Source of the DNA: BOG-908 sp963795825
Lineage (GTDB): Bacteria > Pseudomonadota > Alphaproteobacteria > Acetobacterales > Acetobacteraceae
Assembly: GCA_963795825.1 (NCBI GenBank)
Contig: CAWCIW010000005.1
Location: 946,652 to 1,010,651 of the forward strand
DNA: 64,000 nucleotides
Direction: 5' to 3'
Shown: positions 35,595-43,599 of the stretch, one piece after another
Layout: each line of letters begins with the position of its first letter
How positions within the stretch are numbered: position 1 is the stretch's first letter
Notes under the pieces: model-generated
Told to the model about the DNA's origin: nothing
What the model saw: the letters and a program-made list of their open reading frames with translations, nothing else
Database searches by the model: none
Made by a program: the position numbers and the translations under genes

Positions 35595-36158
35595 TCATCC
35601 AGGCAAAAGGCCTATCTCGCGGTAGCTGTCGACGAGTTCGTCAAACAGCGAGATGTCCGCCCGACTTCGCGCCAGTAGTTGAGCACCGGATATTGCGGCA
35701 AAAATAGCTCGTGCGCGCTTCTCACCTTTGGCGAGGTCAGTCAGACCAGCCGCAGCCAAGGTCTCACTCAGCCAGGACACGTTGACGTTAGCGAAGTTCT
35801 CCACCTCCTCTTTCACCGCGTCCGGCAGATCGTCGTATTCCGCAGCCATGAAGCTGCACAGACAGATGCGATTTCCGTTTTCGAGCGATCGGCGGAAGAT
35901 CATCGGATAACGGTGCAAGCAGTCGGCGGCATCCGGCAACGCGCTGCGCATTGTTGCAAGCTCGGCCGCAATGTCCTGCCAATAGCGCTTCGCAACCGCT
36001 GCCCCGAGATCGGCTTTGCTAGGAAAATGGTAGTGAAGGCTCGCTGCCTTGATACCGACCTCGGCCGCAAGGTCGCGGAAATTCAGGCCCCCATAGCCGT
36101 GCGCCTGCGAGGCCATTCGTGCCGCCGACAGGATCGCCTCCTTGGTATCCATGCTCAT
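35595..36158 (-). CDS. TetR-family transcriptional regulator
   Basis: 187 residues from ATG 36156-36158 (MSMDTKEAIL), chosen for the upstream AGGAG and the family start pattern; ATG 36152 is an alternative. The helix-turn-helix is LNFRDLAAEVGIKAASLHYHF (residues about 27-47). The ligand domain has the TetR_C pattern of the AcuR/NemR-like branch, with a CLCSF Cys pair that could sense electrophiles. It is divergent from a glutathione S-transferase. Two operator-like dyads lie in the gap, so it very likely represses the GST and itself. Confidence 0.9.
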   Translation of the reverse strand: MSMDTKEAILSAARMASQAHGYGGLNFRDLAAEVGIKAASLHYHFPSKADLGAAVAKRYWQDIAAELATMRSALPDAADCLHRYPMIFRRSLENGNRICLCSFMAAEYDDLPDAVKEEVENFANVNVSWLSETLAAAGLTDLAKGEKRARAIFAAISGAQLLARSRADISLFDELVDSYREIGLLPG

Positions 36159-36178
36159 CCCACTCCTGACGCCACCGC

Positions 36179-36192
36179 CTACCATCTGATAG
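36179..36192. promoter_or_regulatory. TetR operator candidate 1 (CTACCA-TC-TGATAG)
   Basis: A 6-2-6 dyad of CTACCA with TGATAG, one mismatch from a perfect palindrome, 21 bases from the TetR start. The same half-site recurs 56 bases on at 36235. Confidence 0.65.
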
Positions 36193-36234
36193 ATAGAGCT
36201 TGCGCACTCAATATCGGAAGAGCTAAACGACTGC

Positions 36235-36248
36235 CTACCAAGTGGCAG
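36235..36248. promoter_or_regulatory. TetR operator candidate 2 (CTACCA-AG-TGGCAG)
   Basis: The second copy of the same dyad, with TGGCAG as the right half. It ends 15 bases before the GST start codon. Both copies are followed by AGATAG or ATAGAG, so the repeated unit is slightly longer than the dyad. Confidence 0.65.
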
Positions 36249-36262
36249 ATAGAGGAAGTTCG

Positions 36263-36940
36263 ATGATGATGACGATCTACGACTGGCACACCGGCCCATA
36301 TCCGGCACGGGTCCGCATCGCATTGGGTGAATTGGGGCTACAATCGCAGGTGCGGTTCGTCTCGATCGACCTTTGGAAGGGCGAGCACAAAACGCCCGCC
36401 TTTCTGGAAAAGAACTACTCGGGCACGCTTCCGGTGCTCGAACTCGACGACGGCACTCTCATCGCCGAGTGCACCGCAATCACCCAGTATCTCGATGCGC
36501 TGGATGGCCGTCCCTCCCTCACCGGCACCACGCCGCTTCAGCAGGGCGTGATCCACATGATGAGCAAGCGCGCCGAGATCGAGCTGCTCGATGCCGTCAG
36601 CGTCTACTTCCACCATGCCACGCCTGGTCTGGGGCCGGATGTCGAACTCTACCAGAACGAGGCGTGGGGGCTTCGCCAGCGCGACAAAGCTTCACGCGGG
36701 ATGCGCTATTTCGATGGCGTGCTTCGCAGCCAGGCTTTCGTCGCCGGCGACACGTTCTCGATGGCCGACATCACGGTGATCGGCGGCCTGATCTTTGCCG
36801 ACCTCGTCGGCCTTGCTGTACCTCCTGAATGCAAGGCACTGCTCAGCTGGTTTGCGCAGATGCAGGAGCGTCCCAGCGTTCGGAACCGGATCACGATGTC
36901 TGAACCAGCCGCAGCGGCAGCCAGACCGGCGGTGCGATAG
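36263..36940 (+). CDS. Glutathione S-transferase family protein
   Basis: 225 residues; three consecutive ATGs begin at 36263 and AGAGGAAG precedes them. The thioredoxin-like N-terminal domain (IYDWHTGPYPARVRIALGEL, then GTLPVLELDDGTLIAECTAI with the cis-Pro and glutathione-binding ECTAI) is followed by the all-helical C-terminal domain (FVAGDTFSMADITVIGGL, the N-capping Asp). Members conjugate glutathione to electrophiles or act as reductases in the cytoplasm. It is regulated with high likelihood by the divergent TetR. Confidence 0.92.
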   Translation: MMMTIYDWHTGPYPARVRIALGELGLQSQVRFVSIDLWKGEHKTPAFLEKNYSGTLPVLELDDGTLIAECTAITQYLDALDGRPSLTGTTPLQQGVIHMMSKRAEIELLDAVSVYFHHATPGLGPDVELYQNEAWGLRQRDKASRGMRYFDGVLRSQAFVAGDTFSMADITVIGGLIFADLVGLAVPPECKALLSWFAQMQERPSVRNRITMSEPAAAAARPAVR

Positions 36941-37196
36941 CCGTCACGCGTAGCGTCCGCTCGTGCCGGAAGTCCTTGCGGACGCGCCGCCCTTGAGGAC
37001 ACCGCTTTCCGGCCAAGAGCGACGGGTAGTGGCGCGTAGCGGACGGCAGATACGGGCCGGCAGCGGACAGACAGCTTGGCCGAATAAATTGCGGGAAAAC
37101 GCGCGTGACACGCGGGCAAGGCGGGTCGATTCCAAGCTGCTAGACTAGAGAAGTTCTGCTAGCATCGACTGGCAAATAGAAAATCGAGAACGGCAC

Positions 37197-37394
37197 ATGG
37201 CCAGCGTGGTCATACGCGATGTCGATGAAGCCTGTCGCAGGCGTCTAGAAGAGCGGGCTGCTTCGCACCGGCGCTCTCTGGAAGAGGCGGCGCGCAAACA
37301 ATCGGCGCGTCGGATCACACGCCGCCAATCTCTGATAGAGTCAGGTGTGATCGATAGCGGATTTCTCCTAGAAAACCATGCTGTTCGAGATTGA
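37197..37394 (+). CDS. FitA-like ribbon-helix-helix antitoxin, orphan
   Basis: 65 residues. MASVVIRDVDEACRRRLEERA, then HRRSLEEAARK matches the FitA/VapB ribbon-helix-helix antitoxins (usually MASITIRNLDDxLKxRLRxRAAxHGRSMEEEAR). The C-terminal part that binds the toxin is shorter and unusual (ITRRQSLIESGVIDSG). A PIN-domain VapC/FitB toxin would be expected next; instead the reading frame overlaps the start of the F390-synthetase-like gene by 17 bases. It is either a leftover antitoxin or a DNA-binding regulator of the next gene. Confidence 0.6.
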   Translation: MASVVIRDVDEACRRRLEERAASHRRSLEEAARKQSARRITRRQSLIESGVIDSGFLLENHAVRD

Positions 37395-38631
37395 TGCTGC
37401 TGCGGCATTCGCGCGGACCCTGGCGCGTGCGGCAACGCTCTCGACACGTGAGCGGATCGTTCGCCATCAGGATCGCCAATCAGCGCGGCTGACGGGAGAC
37501 GCACGCAAAGCAATCCCGTTCTACCGGAGCACCAGAACTTCGTTCTGCGATCTGCCGATCATCGACAAGGCGATCCAGCAATCCCGCTTTGCTGAGTTCA
37601 ACGCGCTCGGCGTCACTGTCGCCGAGATCGTTGCGGCTCTGGACTCTGGCCGCGAGACGGTGCGCGACCATTTCGTGGGCCAGAGCACCGGGACGAGCGG
37701 CAATCGAAGCCGCTTCGTCATCTCGCCAAAGGAACGGCTTACCTGGTTGGGAACGATCGTGGCCAAGGCGTTGCCGGACGCGCTGTTCCGGCGGCGGCGG
37801 GTAGCACTGGCACTCCCTGGCCTGTCTGCGCTCTACCGGTCTGCGACCAGTGCCAGCCGTATCCAGCTCGCCATGTTTGATCTTGCGCGCGGCGTGCACG
37901 CCTGGCGGGACGAGCTGATCCGTTTCGCGCCGGAGGTGCTCGTGGCACCGCCAAAGGTGCTACGGCTGCTGGCGGAGAGCGGGGCACTGGCCGGCGTGCA
38001 AGCTTTCAGCGGCGCCGAAGTGCTCGATCCGCTCGATCGCGGCGTGATCGAACGCGCGACAGGACGGACGGTGCGCGAAATCTACATGGCGACGGAGGGC
38101 CTGTTCGGCGTCGCCTGCCGCCACGGCACGCTGCATCTGGCGGAGGATGTGGTGCGGTTCGAATGGGAACCGGTGCCCGGAAGCACACTGGTGACGCCGA
38201 TCGTCACCGATCTCGTGCGCCGCGTGCAGCCGATGATCCGCTACCGGATGAACGATCTTCTGGAATTGTCGGATCGGCCATGCCCCTGCGGATCGGCGTT
38301 CCAGGCGGTGGCGCGCGTGCATGGACGGATGGACGATGTCTTCGAGCTCGAGGGTCCTGCGGGCTCTCTCATCGCCACGCCGGACATCCTGCGCAACGCG
38401 GTGGTCGATACCGATCCGCGCATCCTGGATTTCAGGGTGACGCAGAAGCTCGATGGACGCATCATCGTCAGTCTGGATGCGGCGCTGCCGTCGGACGTGC
38501 ACGAGGCGGCGCGGGCATCGGTCGAACGCGTGCTGCGCCGGCTCGGCGCGGTGCCCGTCGTGCAAAGTGTGTGCGGTATTTCCCCGCTTGTGGACCGCAA
38601 GCTTCGGCGAGTGGAACGCGAGAGATTATAG
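37378..38631 (+). CDS. F390-synthetase-like adenylate-forming enzyme
   Basis: 417 residues. The AMP-binding P-loop-like motif is FVGQSTGTSGNRSRFVISP (about 99-117). The adenine motif region IYMATEGLFGVAC and PMIRYRMNDLLEL with the ribose-binding Asp follow the PaaK / coenzyme-F390-synthetase layout (GANL). CPCGSAF and GRMDDVFEL complete it. These enzymes adenylate a carboxylate or phosphate group; the substrate is unknown. It converges on the Rieske gene, overlapping its 3' end by six bases, and so probably belongs functionally to the cluster that ends there. Confidence 0.85.
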   Translation: MLFEIDAAAAFARTLARAATLSTRERIVRHQDRQSARLTGDARKAIPFYRSTRTSFCDLPIIDKAIQQSRFAEFNALGVTVAEIVAALDSGRETVRDHFVGQSTGTSGNRSRFVISPKERLTWLGTIVAKALPDALFRRRRVALALPGLSALYRSATSASRIQLAMFDLARGVHAWRDELIRFAPEVLVAPPKVLRLLAESGALAGVQAFSGAEVLDPLDRGVIERATGRTVREIYMATEGLFGVACRHGTLHLAEDVVRFEWEPVPGSTLVTPIVTDLVRRVQPMIRYRMNDLLELSDRPCPCGSAFQAVARVHGRMDDVFELEGPAGSLIATPDILRNAVVDTDPRILDFRVTQKLDGRIIVSLDAALPSDVHEAARASVERVLRRLGAVPVVQSVCGISPLVDRKLRRVERERL

Positions 38632-39624
38632 TTCGACCTCGACGGTCCGTTCGCTCTCCGCCTCGGCCTGGCCATTGGCGAGCCGCCAGATCGTCGGACC
38701 CATGAAGTCGAGCGGTCCCATGGCATAGGCGGGCGGCGCGGCTCCCCGCCAGGCCTGCTGAAGCGCCAAGATGCGCCGGTCCTGCGCCAGGATCGGTCGA
38801 TGAAGCGCCTTCAGCACCTGCCGCTTGGCCCAGCCCGGTACGCGGCCGCGCGCCGTGGCGAAATGCGCCCACGGTCGGGTCATGCCGGTGTCCTCGGGGG
38901 CGAAAACGACGGCTACGGAGAAAGCGAGCCCGCTTGCACGTTCGAACGCGACTTCGGCGATCGTCGGCGGGAAATATCGGCCGAAACTGGTGAGCCTCGC
39001 GCGCCCCAGCAGGCGTGGCAGCAGCCCGGATGGCGTGCCGTGGTCATGATAGATTGCTTCGGCTCCCCACGGGCCGGCCCGCATATGCACCTCGGTAGGG
39101 CGTCGCCGATCGGGCGCGCGCACCATCCACGGATGGACATGATGCGGATGGGCGGGATCCAGGTGGTTCTCGATTGCATCCAGCAGGCCCGCCTTCGATG
39201 CGGCGAGCGGCCACCAGAAGCGATCCAGCTTCGGATCCTCGATGGCGGCGGGCAACCTGGGAAACGGGCCAGGCGCATCGGCCAGGCTGACCCAGATCAG
39301 ACCGGCGCGTTCGACGCTGGCATAAGCGCGGGCCCGGGTGCCTGGCAGCGCCGATCCCGGCACAGACAGGCACACGCCGCCGCGGCCGAACTGCCAGCCG
39401 TGATAAGGACAGGTGATGGTGCCTTGAGCCATGCGGCCATGCGACAGCGGCGCGCCGCGATGGGGGCAGCGATCATCGAGCACGTAGACGCCCTTCGCAT
39501 CCCGCAACACGATCAGGGAGCGGCCCATCAGTCGCTGCGCGACAGGATGCCGGCCTGCAAGCTGGCTGATGGACGCGACCGGGTGCCATCCTAGGGCCAC
39601 TGCCGCGGGCCAGGTCTCTACCAT
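38626..39624 (-). CDS. Rieske [2Fe-2S] aromatic-ring-hydroxylating-type oxygenase
   Basis: 332 residues from ATG 39622-39624 (MVETWPAAVALGWHPV), overlapping the previous gene by seven bases. The Rieske cluster ligands are C53-P-H55 and C72-P-Y-H75 (RCPHRGAPLSHG, then TCPYHGWQFG). The mononuclear iron site follows the N-x2-D-x2-H-x4-H pattern at about residues 153-164 (ENHLDPAHPHHVHP). These are the oxygenase components of three-component systems; no reductase or ferredoxin gene is nearby, so electrons must come from elsewhere. It is the last gene of the 44.6-38.6 kb operon and would add oxygen late in the pathway. Confidence 0.9.
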   Translation of the reverse strand: MVETWPAAVALGWHPVASISQLAGRHPVAQRLMGRSLIVLRDAKGVYVLDDRCPHRGAPLSHGRMAQGTITCPYHGWQFGRGGVCLSVPGSALPGTRARAYASVERAGLIWVSLADAPGPFPRLPAAIEDPKLDRFWWPLAASKAGLLDAIENHLDPAHPHHVHPWMVRAPDRRRPTEVHMRAGPWGAEAIYHDHGTPSGLLPRLLGRARLTSFGRYFPPTIAEVAFERASGLAFSVAVVFAPEDTGMTRPWAHFATARGRVPGWAKRQVLKALHRPILAQDRRILALQQAWRGAAPPAYAMGPLDFMGPTIWRLANGQAEAESERTVEVEL

Positions 39625-40691
39625 CCCTTGGCCACCATCATCGGGACGGCGAGACGGGTCAGCGATCGAGCCAACGCCTCGATGGCGAAGCGGCGGAACC
39701 GGGACAGATGCCGGGCATGGTAGGCGTTCCACTCGATAACGCCGCGCGCGCCGCGCTGGCGCTTGAAATGGGCGACGCCGGCGGAAGCATGCACGCGACA
39801 GCCGGCGGCAAGCGCCCGGTCCATGACCATCCACGCGGCAATCCTGTACAGGCCTTCTTTCTGCGGCCGCGACGTATCGTAGCCGACCACCGGCGAGGTG
39901 GTGATACCATCTCTCGTCCACAGCCCGGACGCGGCCATGATGGTGCCCTCCACATCGCGGGCGACGCGATAGGTGATCATGCCCGTGCGGGCCGAAGCCG
40001 CGATGAAGGCCGGCGTCAGGATCGGATTCAGCGCCGAGTAGCGGCCGACATAGAGCAACGCGTAGAGCGCTGCGATGCGCGCGGCATCTTGCGCGGACAC
40101 ATTTGGCAGATCGGCGATCCGCAGCGCAGAGCGCGCGATGAGGCGGCGGTCGTGGCCGGCATCGCGTCGCGGGAGCCAGTCCCGGCGCAAATCGTCCACC
40201 ACCCAGATCTGCCGGCTGGGAACCAGGATCCAGTTATCGGACTGGAGCGCCTGGCGCAGACCGGGCGAAGACCAGTCGTCGATGGAACGGATGCCGATGA
40301 GATGGTCCGGATAAGTCTCCGCCAGAGCTGCGCGGGCTTCGGCGATGCCCTCGCCGCGCCAGGCGCCGTGCAGGTTGGTAGACAACATCCAGTTGCCGAC
40401 ATGCACGATGCGGTTCATGCGCGCCCGGCGCAGCAGGATGTCCAGCCCGCCGATCGCCGCGCGGGCGGGTGTGGCGATCCATCCGGCATCCACCATGCCC
40501 AGTTCTTCCCGGGCATAAAGCACGTAGGCGCTATGGGGGCTGCAAACATAGCTGCCGCCGAGCGCGCCGTCGTCGCGGGTCAGCGGCAGGGTATGGCCCG
40601 CAACTTCGGTGCACGAGAGGCGGGTGGTGACATTGGCGACCATGGCCTGGGCGCCGCTGGCGATCATGGCATCGAGCATCGCCAGCGTCAT
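39618..40691 (-). CDS. GNAT/FemAB-like acyltransferase of the cluster
   Basis: 357 residues from ATG 40689-40691, overlapping the ATP-grasp stop by four bases. The C-terminal half has the GNAT-like rhythm of FemAB-type proteins: SALNPILTPAFIAAS, TYRVARDVEGTIMAASGLW, SRPQKEGLYRIAAWMV, then HASAGVAHFKRQRGA. The N-terminal half (HVGNWMLSTNLHGAWRG) is unfamiliar. Members transfer acyl or aminoacyl groups to amines. Its position between the ATP-grasp ligase and the oxygenase suggests it modifies the ligase product. Residue-level assignment is tentative. Confidence 0.62.
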   Translation of the reverse strand: MTLAMLDAMIASGAQAMVANVTTRLSCTEVAGHTLPLTRDDGALGGSYVCSPHSAYVLYAREELGMVDAGWIATPARAAIGGLDILLRRARMNRIVHVGNWMLSTNLHGAWRGEGIAEARAALAETYPDHLIGIRSIDDWSSPGLRQALQSDNWILVPSRQIWVVDDLRRDWLPRRDAGHDRRLIARSALRIADLPNVSAQDAARIAALYALLYVGRYSALNPILTPAFIAASARTGMITYRVARDVEGTIMAASGLWTRDGITTSPVVGYDTSRPQKEGLYRIAAWMVMDRALAAGCRVHASAGVAHFKRQRGARGVIEWNAYHARHLSRFRRFAIEALARSLTRLAVPMMVAKGW

Positions 40692-41828
40692 GCGATCGGC
40701 GCGCCGTTCCACTCGATATCCTGCGTGCTCTGGACGGTGGCCGTATGGCGTCGCCACAACCCCATCAGCCCAAAACGCGCTGCATCCAGCACAGACCCGG
40801 CTGCGGGCAGGCGGTCGCCAGGACGGGTGAGGCCGTCCTTCCCGTGGCGCCAGCTATGCAGCAGGCGAGACATGGTGCCCGCCGCCAGCGCCGCGGGCAG
40901 GCCGAGCAGCGCCATGGCAGGGGAGAGATACCGGATGGTGCCAGGCGGCGGCGGCGCAAGCGGCCGGCCTTCCAGTATGGCGTAAGCAAGGCCGGGTGCG
41001 GCGTCGAACAGGTGCAGGCCGCTGACCGCGCGCGGATTGCATTCGAGCGGGGCGACCCGGCCGTCGGCGGTGATGATCACGTCGAAGGAAAGTTGGCCGC
41101 AGCCTTCGATCGTGCCGGCGATCTGCGCGGCCATGGCGGTGACATCCGGGCGGTCCACCGCCTCAAAAGCGTAGGACGCGGAGCGGCGGTGCCGCAGCGA
41201 TCGGGCGATAGACGGCGCAGGCAATCAGCCGGCGACCGCGCGCAATCGAGAATGCGCATAATTCCTCGCCTTCGATCCGCTCCTGCGCCACCCAGCGATG
41301 CTCCTCTGTGGGCCGTATGGCGCGCAGCGAGGCGGGCTGGGGCGCGATCAGGGTGCGTGTTCCGAAGCGGCAAAACTCGGGCTTGGCGACGAGGTCTGCC
41401 CAGGCCAGGCCGGCTAGGTCCGTGGCGGCAGTCAGCGTCACCGTGGCGGGTGCATCGACACCTTCTGCGCGCGCCAGGGCGGCGAAATCCGCCTTGGAGT
41501 GTAAGCTGCGCAGAACCTTCAGGCTTGGGGCGAAGAGGCGCGCAGTCCAGCCATCGCGTGCTGCGGCGGCAGCCAGCCAGAAGACTTCCTCACAGGTGGG
41601 CACAAGCAGGTCGATCTCCGCCATCAGCTCGACCAGGCGGGCGCGAAAGGCGTCGAAGGCGAAGCGCGGCGGCGGCAGACGGTGGATGGGAAAGCGCGGG
41701 CGGGCGAGCGCGGCGGCAAAGGGGAAAACGGAATCCGCCAGCGCCACCGCGCAACCGGCCGCGCGGAAGGCGCGGGCCATGTCCAGCGCCACCGGGGCAC
41801 GGGCGCCGGTGATCAGCACGCGGGTCAT
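40688..41828 (-). pseudogene. ATP-grasp ligase of the cluster, one frameshift
   Basis: The start ATG 41826-41828 overlaps the MBL stop by four bases. MTRVLITGARAPVALDMARAF is the pre-ATP-grasp Rossmann part, followed by LVPTCEEVFWLAAAA and the ATP-grasp domain with SLHSKADFAALARAEGV, VAKPEFCRFGTRT and AQERIEGEELCAFS. The frame changes at about 41175 (PPLR to SYAFEAVDR). Beyond that SFDVIITADGRVAPLECNPRA gives the metal-binding E-x-N signature. About 375 residues when joined. ATP-grasp enzymes join carboxylates to amines or thiols through acyl-phosphates. All key residues are present, so a single sequencing indel is the simplest explanation. Confidence 0.82.
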
Positions 41829-42652
41829 GGCGCGGCATCCGCGGCGCGCTCGGCACAATGCGAGGGGGTCAGGATCAGGTCGGCGTTGCGACGGCGCAGC
41901 GCGTGAAGCTGCGCCAACGTGTCGCGTCCCGACCTTGTGTCTCCCAGCAGAGCGCTGGTGATGCGCGGCGGCGGACGGTTCTCGCGGATGGCGCGGGAGG
42001 ACCAGGCCGCATCGGCCACCAGGAAGTGCAGGCCGCGTGCCTCGTTCAGCAGCACGCCCCAATGGCCGGCGCAATGGCCTGGCAGGGGCACTGCCAGGAT
42101 GGAGCCGTCGCCAAGAACGTCTGCCCCGGTCTCGAATGGTGCCAGGTCGGCTGGCAACGGCAGCCGCGTCCGATCCTCGAAAAAGGCGCAGCGCGCCGGC
42201 AGATCTGGCGGCAGCAGGCCAACGGGGGTTCCGGCGGCAAGCGCGCGCAGGCGCCCGCGCTGCCACACGGCGCGCAGCCCGGCGCGTGCGCAATGGACTT
42301 TCGCATTCGGGAAACGGCACAGGCCGGAGGCGTGGTCGCCGTGAAAATGCGACAGGACGATGTGGCGGATGGTGGAAGGCGCGATCCCTCTCGCGGCGAG
42401 CGTGGCCACCACGGGGGATGTGATCGCTGGCGGCGTCAGCCAGCGATACAGGCGCTCCGGGAACGCTTCGGTGGCGTCGTCGAACAGGCTGTCATAGCCG
42501 GTATCGAAGAGGATCGTGCCTTCCTCAGGGTGAGTGATCACGCCGACCAAGGACGGGAAGATCGCCGGGCGCCAGGAGCCGCCCTGGATTGTGGCGATCT
42601 CCGGGTGCCTGCATGCGCCGGTCTGAAGCAAGCTGAGGCCCACTCGCTTCAT
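41825..42652 (-). CDS. MBL-fold metallo-hydrolase (lactonase-like)
   Basis: 275 residues. The dinuclear metal motif is H102-F-H104-G-D106-H107 (VLSHFHGDHAS), with a further His in PLPGHCAGHWGVLL and the bridging Asp in FLVADAAWSS. This is the AHL-lactonase-like branch of the metallo-beta-lactamase fold. It overlaps the NAD-epimerase gene stop (42649) and the ATP-grasp start (41828). Within the cluster it may hydrolyse or cyclise a lactone or thioester intermediate. Confidence 0.9.
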   Translation of the reverse strand: MKRVGLSLLQTGACRHPEIATIQGGSWRPAIFPSLVGVITHPEEGTILFDTGYDSLFDDATEAFPERLYRWLTPPAITSPVVATLAARGIAPSTIRHIVLSHFHGDHASGLCRFPNAKVHCARAGLRAVWQRGRLRALAAGTPVGLLPPDLPARCAFFEDRTRLPLPADLAPFETGADVLGDGSILAVPLPGHCAGHWGVLLNEARGLHFLVADAAWSSRAIRENRPPPRITSALLGDTRSGRDTLAQLHALRRRNADLILTPSHCAERAADAAP

Positions 42653-43599
42653 GATGGCAGCGCGTGCGCGAGGGCCTCGGCTGGGCCGAAAGCCGGGCGC
42701 CAGTCGAGCCGGGCGGCGACGTCCGACAGGTCGAATGTTCGCGACCAGGAGAGCGTTGATGCGGTGTAGCGGGTCAGTGGCGGCTCCCGGCCAGCGGCGA
42801 TGCCCCAGAGCTCCGCCGTCGCGGCGAGAGCATGCAACAGCCTTTCGGGCACATGCCTGATTCGGACGGCAAGATTCAGGCGGGCTGCCAACGCACGCGC
42901 CATGTCGGTGACCCGGACGGGCTCTCGTCCTGCAATGTTGGCCACGCCCTCGGCCGAGCCAAAAACGCCGGCCGCAAACGCCGCAGCCGCATCGCGCACA
43001 TCGGTCGGATGGAACAGCGCCGTGCCGCCATTGCCCAAAGGAAGGGTGCCGCGCCGCAGCACACGCAACAGGCGCGGCAGGATCGCGCGGTCGTCCGGGC
43101 CGATCACCGCGGAGGGGCGCAAGACGAGCGTGGCCAAGCGCCGGTCCCGCAGTATCAATCGCTCGGCGGCCAGCTTGGTGCGCGCATAGGCATTTACCGG
43201 CTGGAGGGCGGGCGGCGCATCGCCGCGCAGATCCAGACGGTGACGCCGCTCCGAAAAGATCGTCGGCGTGGAGGCGTAGACGAAGCGCTGCACCCCGGCC
43301 GCCGCAGCCGCCTCCAGAAGACGGGAGGTCGCGTGCACATTATCCGCCTGGAACGCCGGCCGCGGCCCCCAGGGCGAGGATCGCGCCGCCAGGTGCACGA
43401 TGCAGGATACGCCGCGCACCAGCCCGCGCAAATCGTCGCTGGCCAAATCGGCCGGCTGGAATCTCACGCCTGGCCCTTCGAGCGCCTGCCCGATCACGGC
43501 GTTCCGCCCGCTGGCAACCACCTCGGCACCCTGCGCCGCCAGCACTGGCACCAGAGTGCGGCCGATCCCGCCAGTCGCACCCGTCACCAGCACCCTCAC
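42649..43599 (-). CDS. NAD(P)-dependent epimerase/dehydrogenase (OleD/3beta-HSD-like)
   Basis: 316 residues. The Rossmann glycine motif GATGGIG is at residues 7-13 and the extended-SDR active site Y-A-R-T-K follows NAY. The overall pattern (VRGVSCIVHLAARSSPWG, YASTPTIFSERR, PLGNGGTALFHPTDVRDAA) is like 3beta-hydroxysteroid dehydrogenase and OleD, the 2-alkyl-3-oxoalkanoate reductase. Following a ketosynthase III, reduction of a beta-keto product is the obvious guess. Its stop and the next start overlap by four bases. Confidence 0.88.
   Translation of the reverse strand: MRVLVTGATGGIGRTLVPVLAAQGAEVVASGRNAVIGQALEGPGVRFQPADLASDDLRGLVRGVSCIVHLAARSSPWGPRPAFQADNVHATSRLLEAAAAAGVQRFVYASTPTIFSERRHRLDLRGDAPPALQPVNAYARTKLAAERLILRDRRLATLVLRPSAVIGPDDRAILPRLLRVLRRGTLPLGNGGTALFHPTDVRDAAAAFAAGVFGSAEGVANIAGREPVRVTDMARALAARLNLAVRIRHVPERLLHALAATAELWGIAAGREPPLTRYTASTLSWSRTFDLSDVAARLDWRPAFGPAEALAHALPS

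Noticed and set aside
41163..42320. A single 385-residue protein covering the MBL gene region and ATP-grasp
   Set aside because: The N-terminal half is out of frame with the MBL gene and rich in Arg; only the part after 41828 reads as ATP-grasp.
43596..43599. A complete Ole (olefin or beta-lactone) pathway in the 38-45 kb cluster
   Set aside because: OleA- and OleD-like proteins are present, but no OleB alpha/beta hydrolase or OleC AMP ligase of that type is. The two hydrolases at 51-53 kb are far away and of other types.
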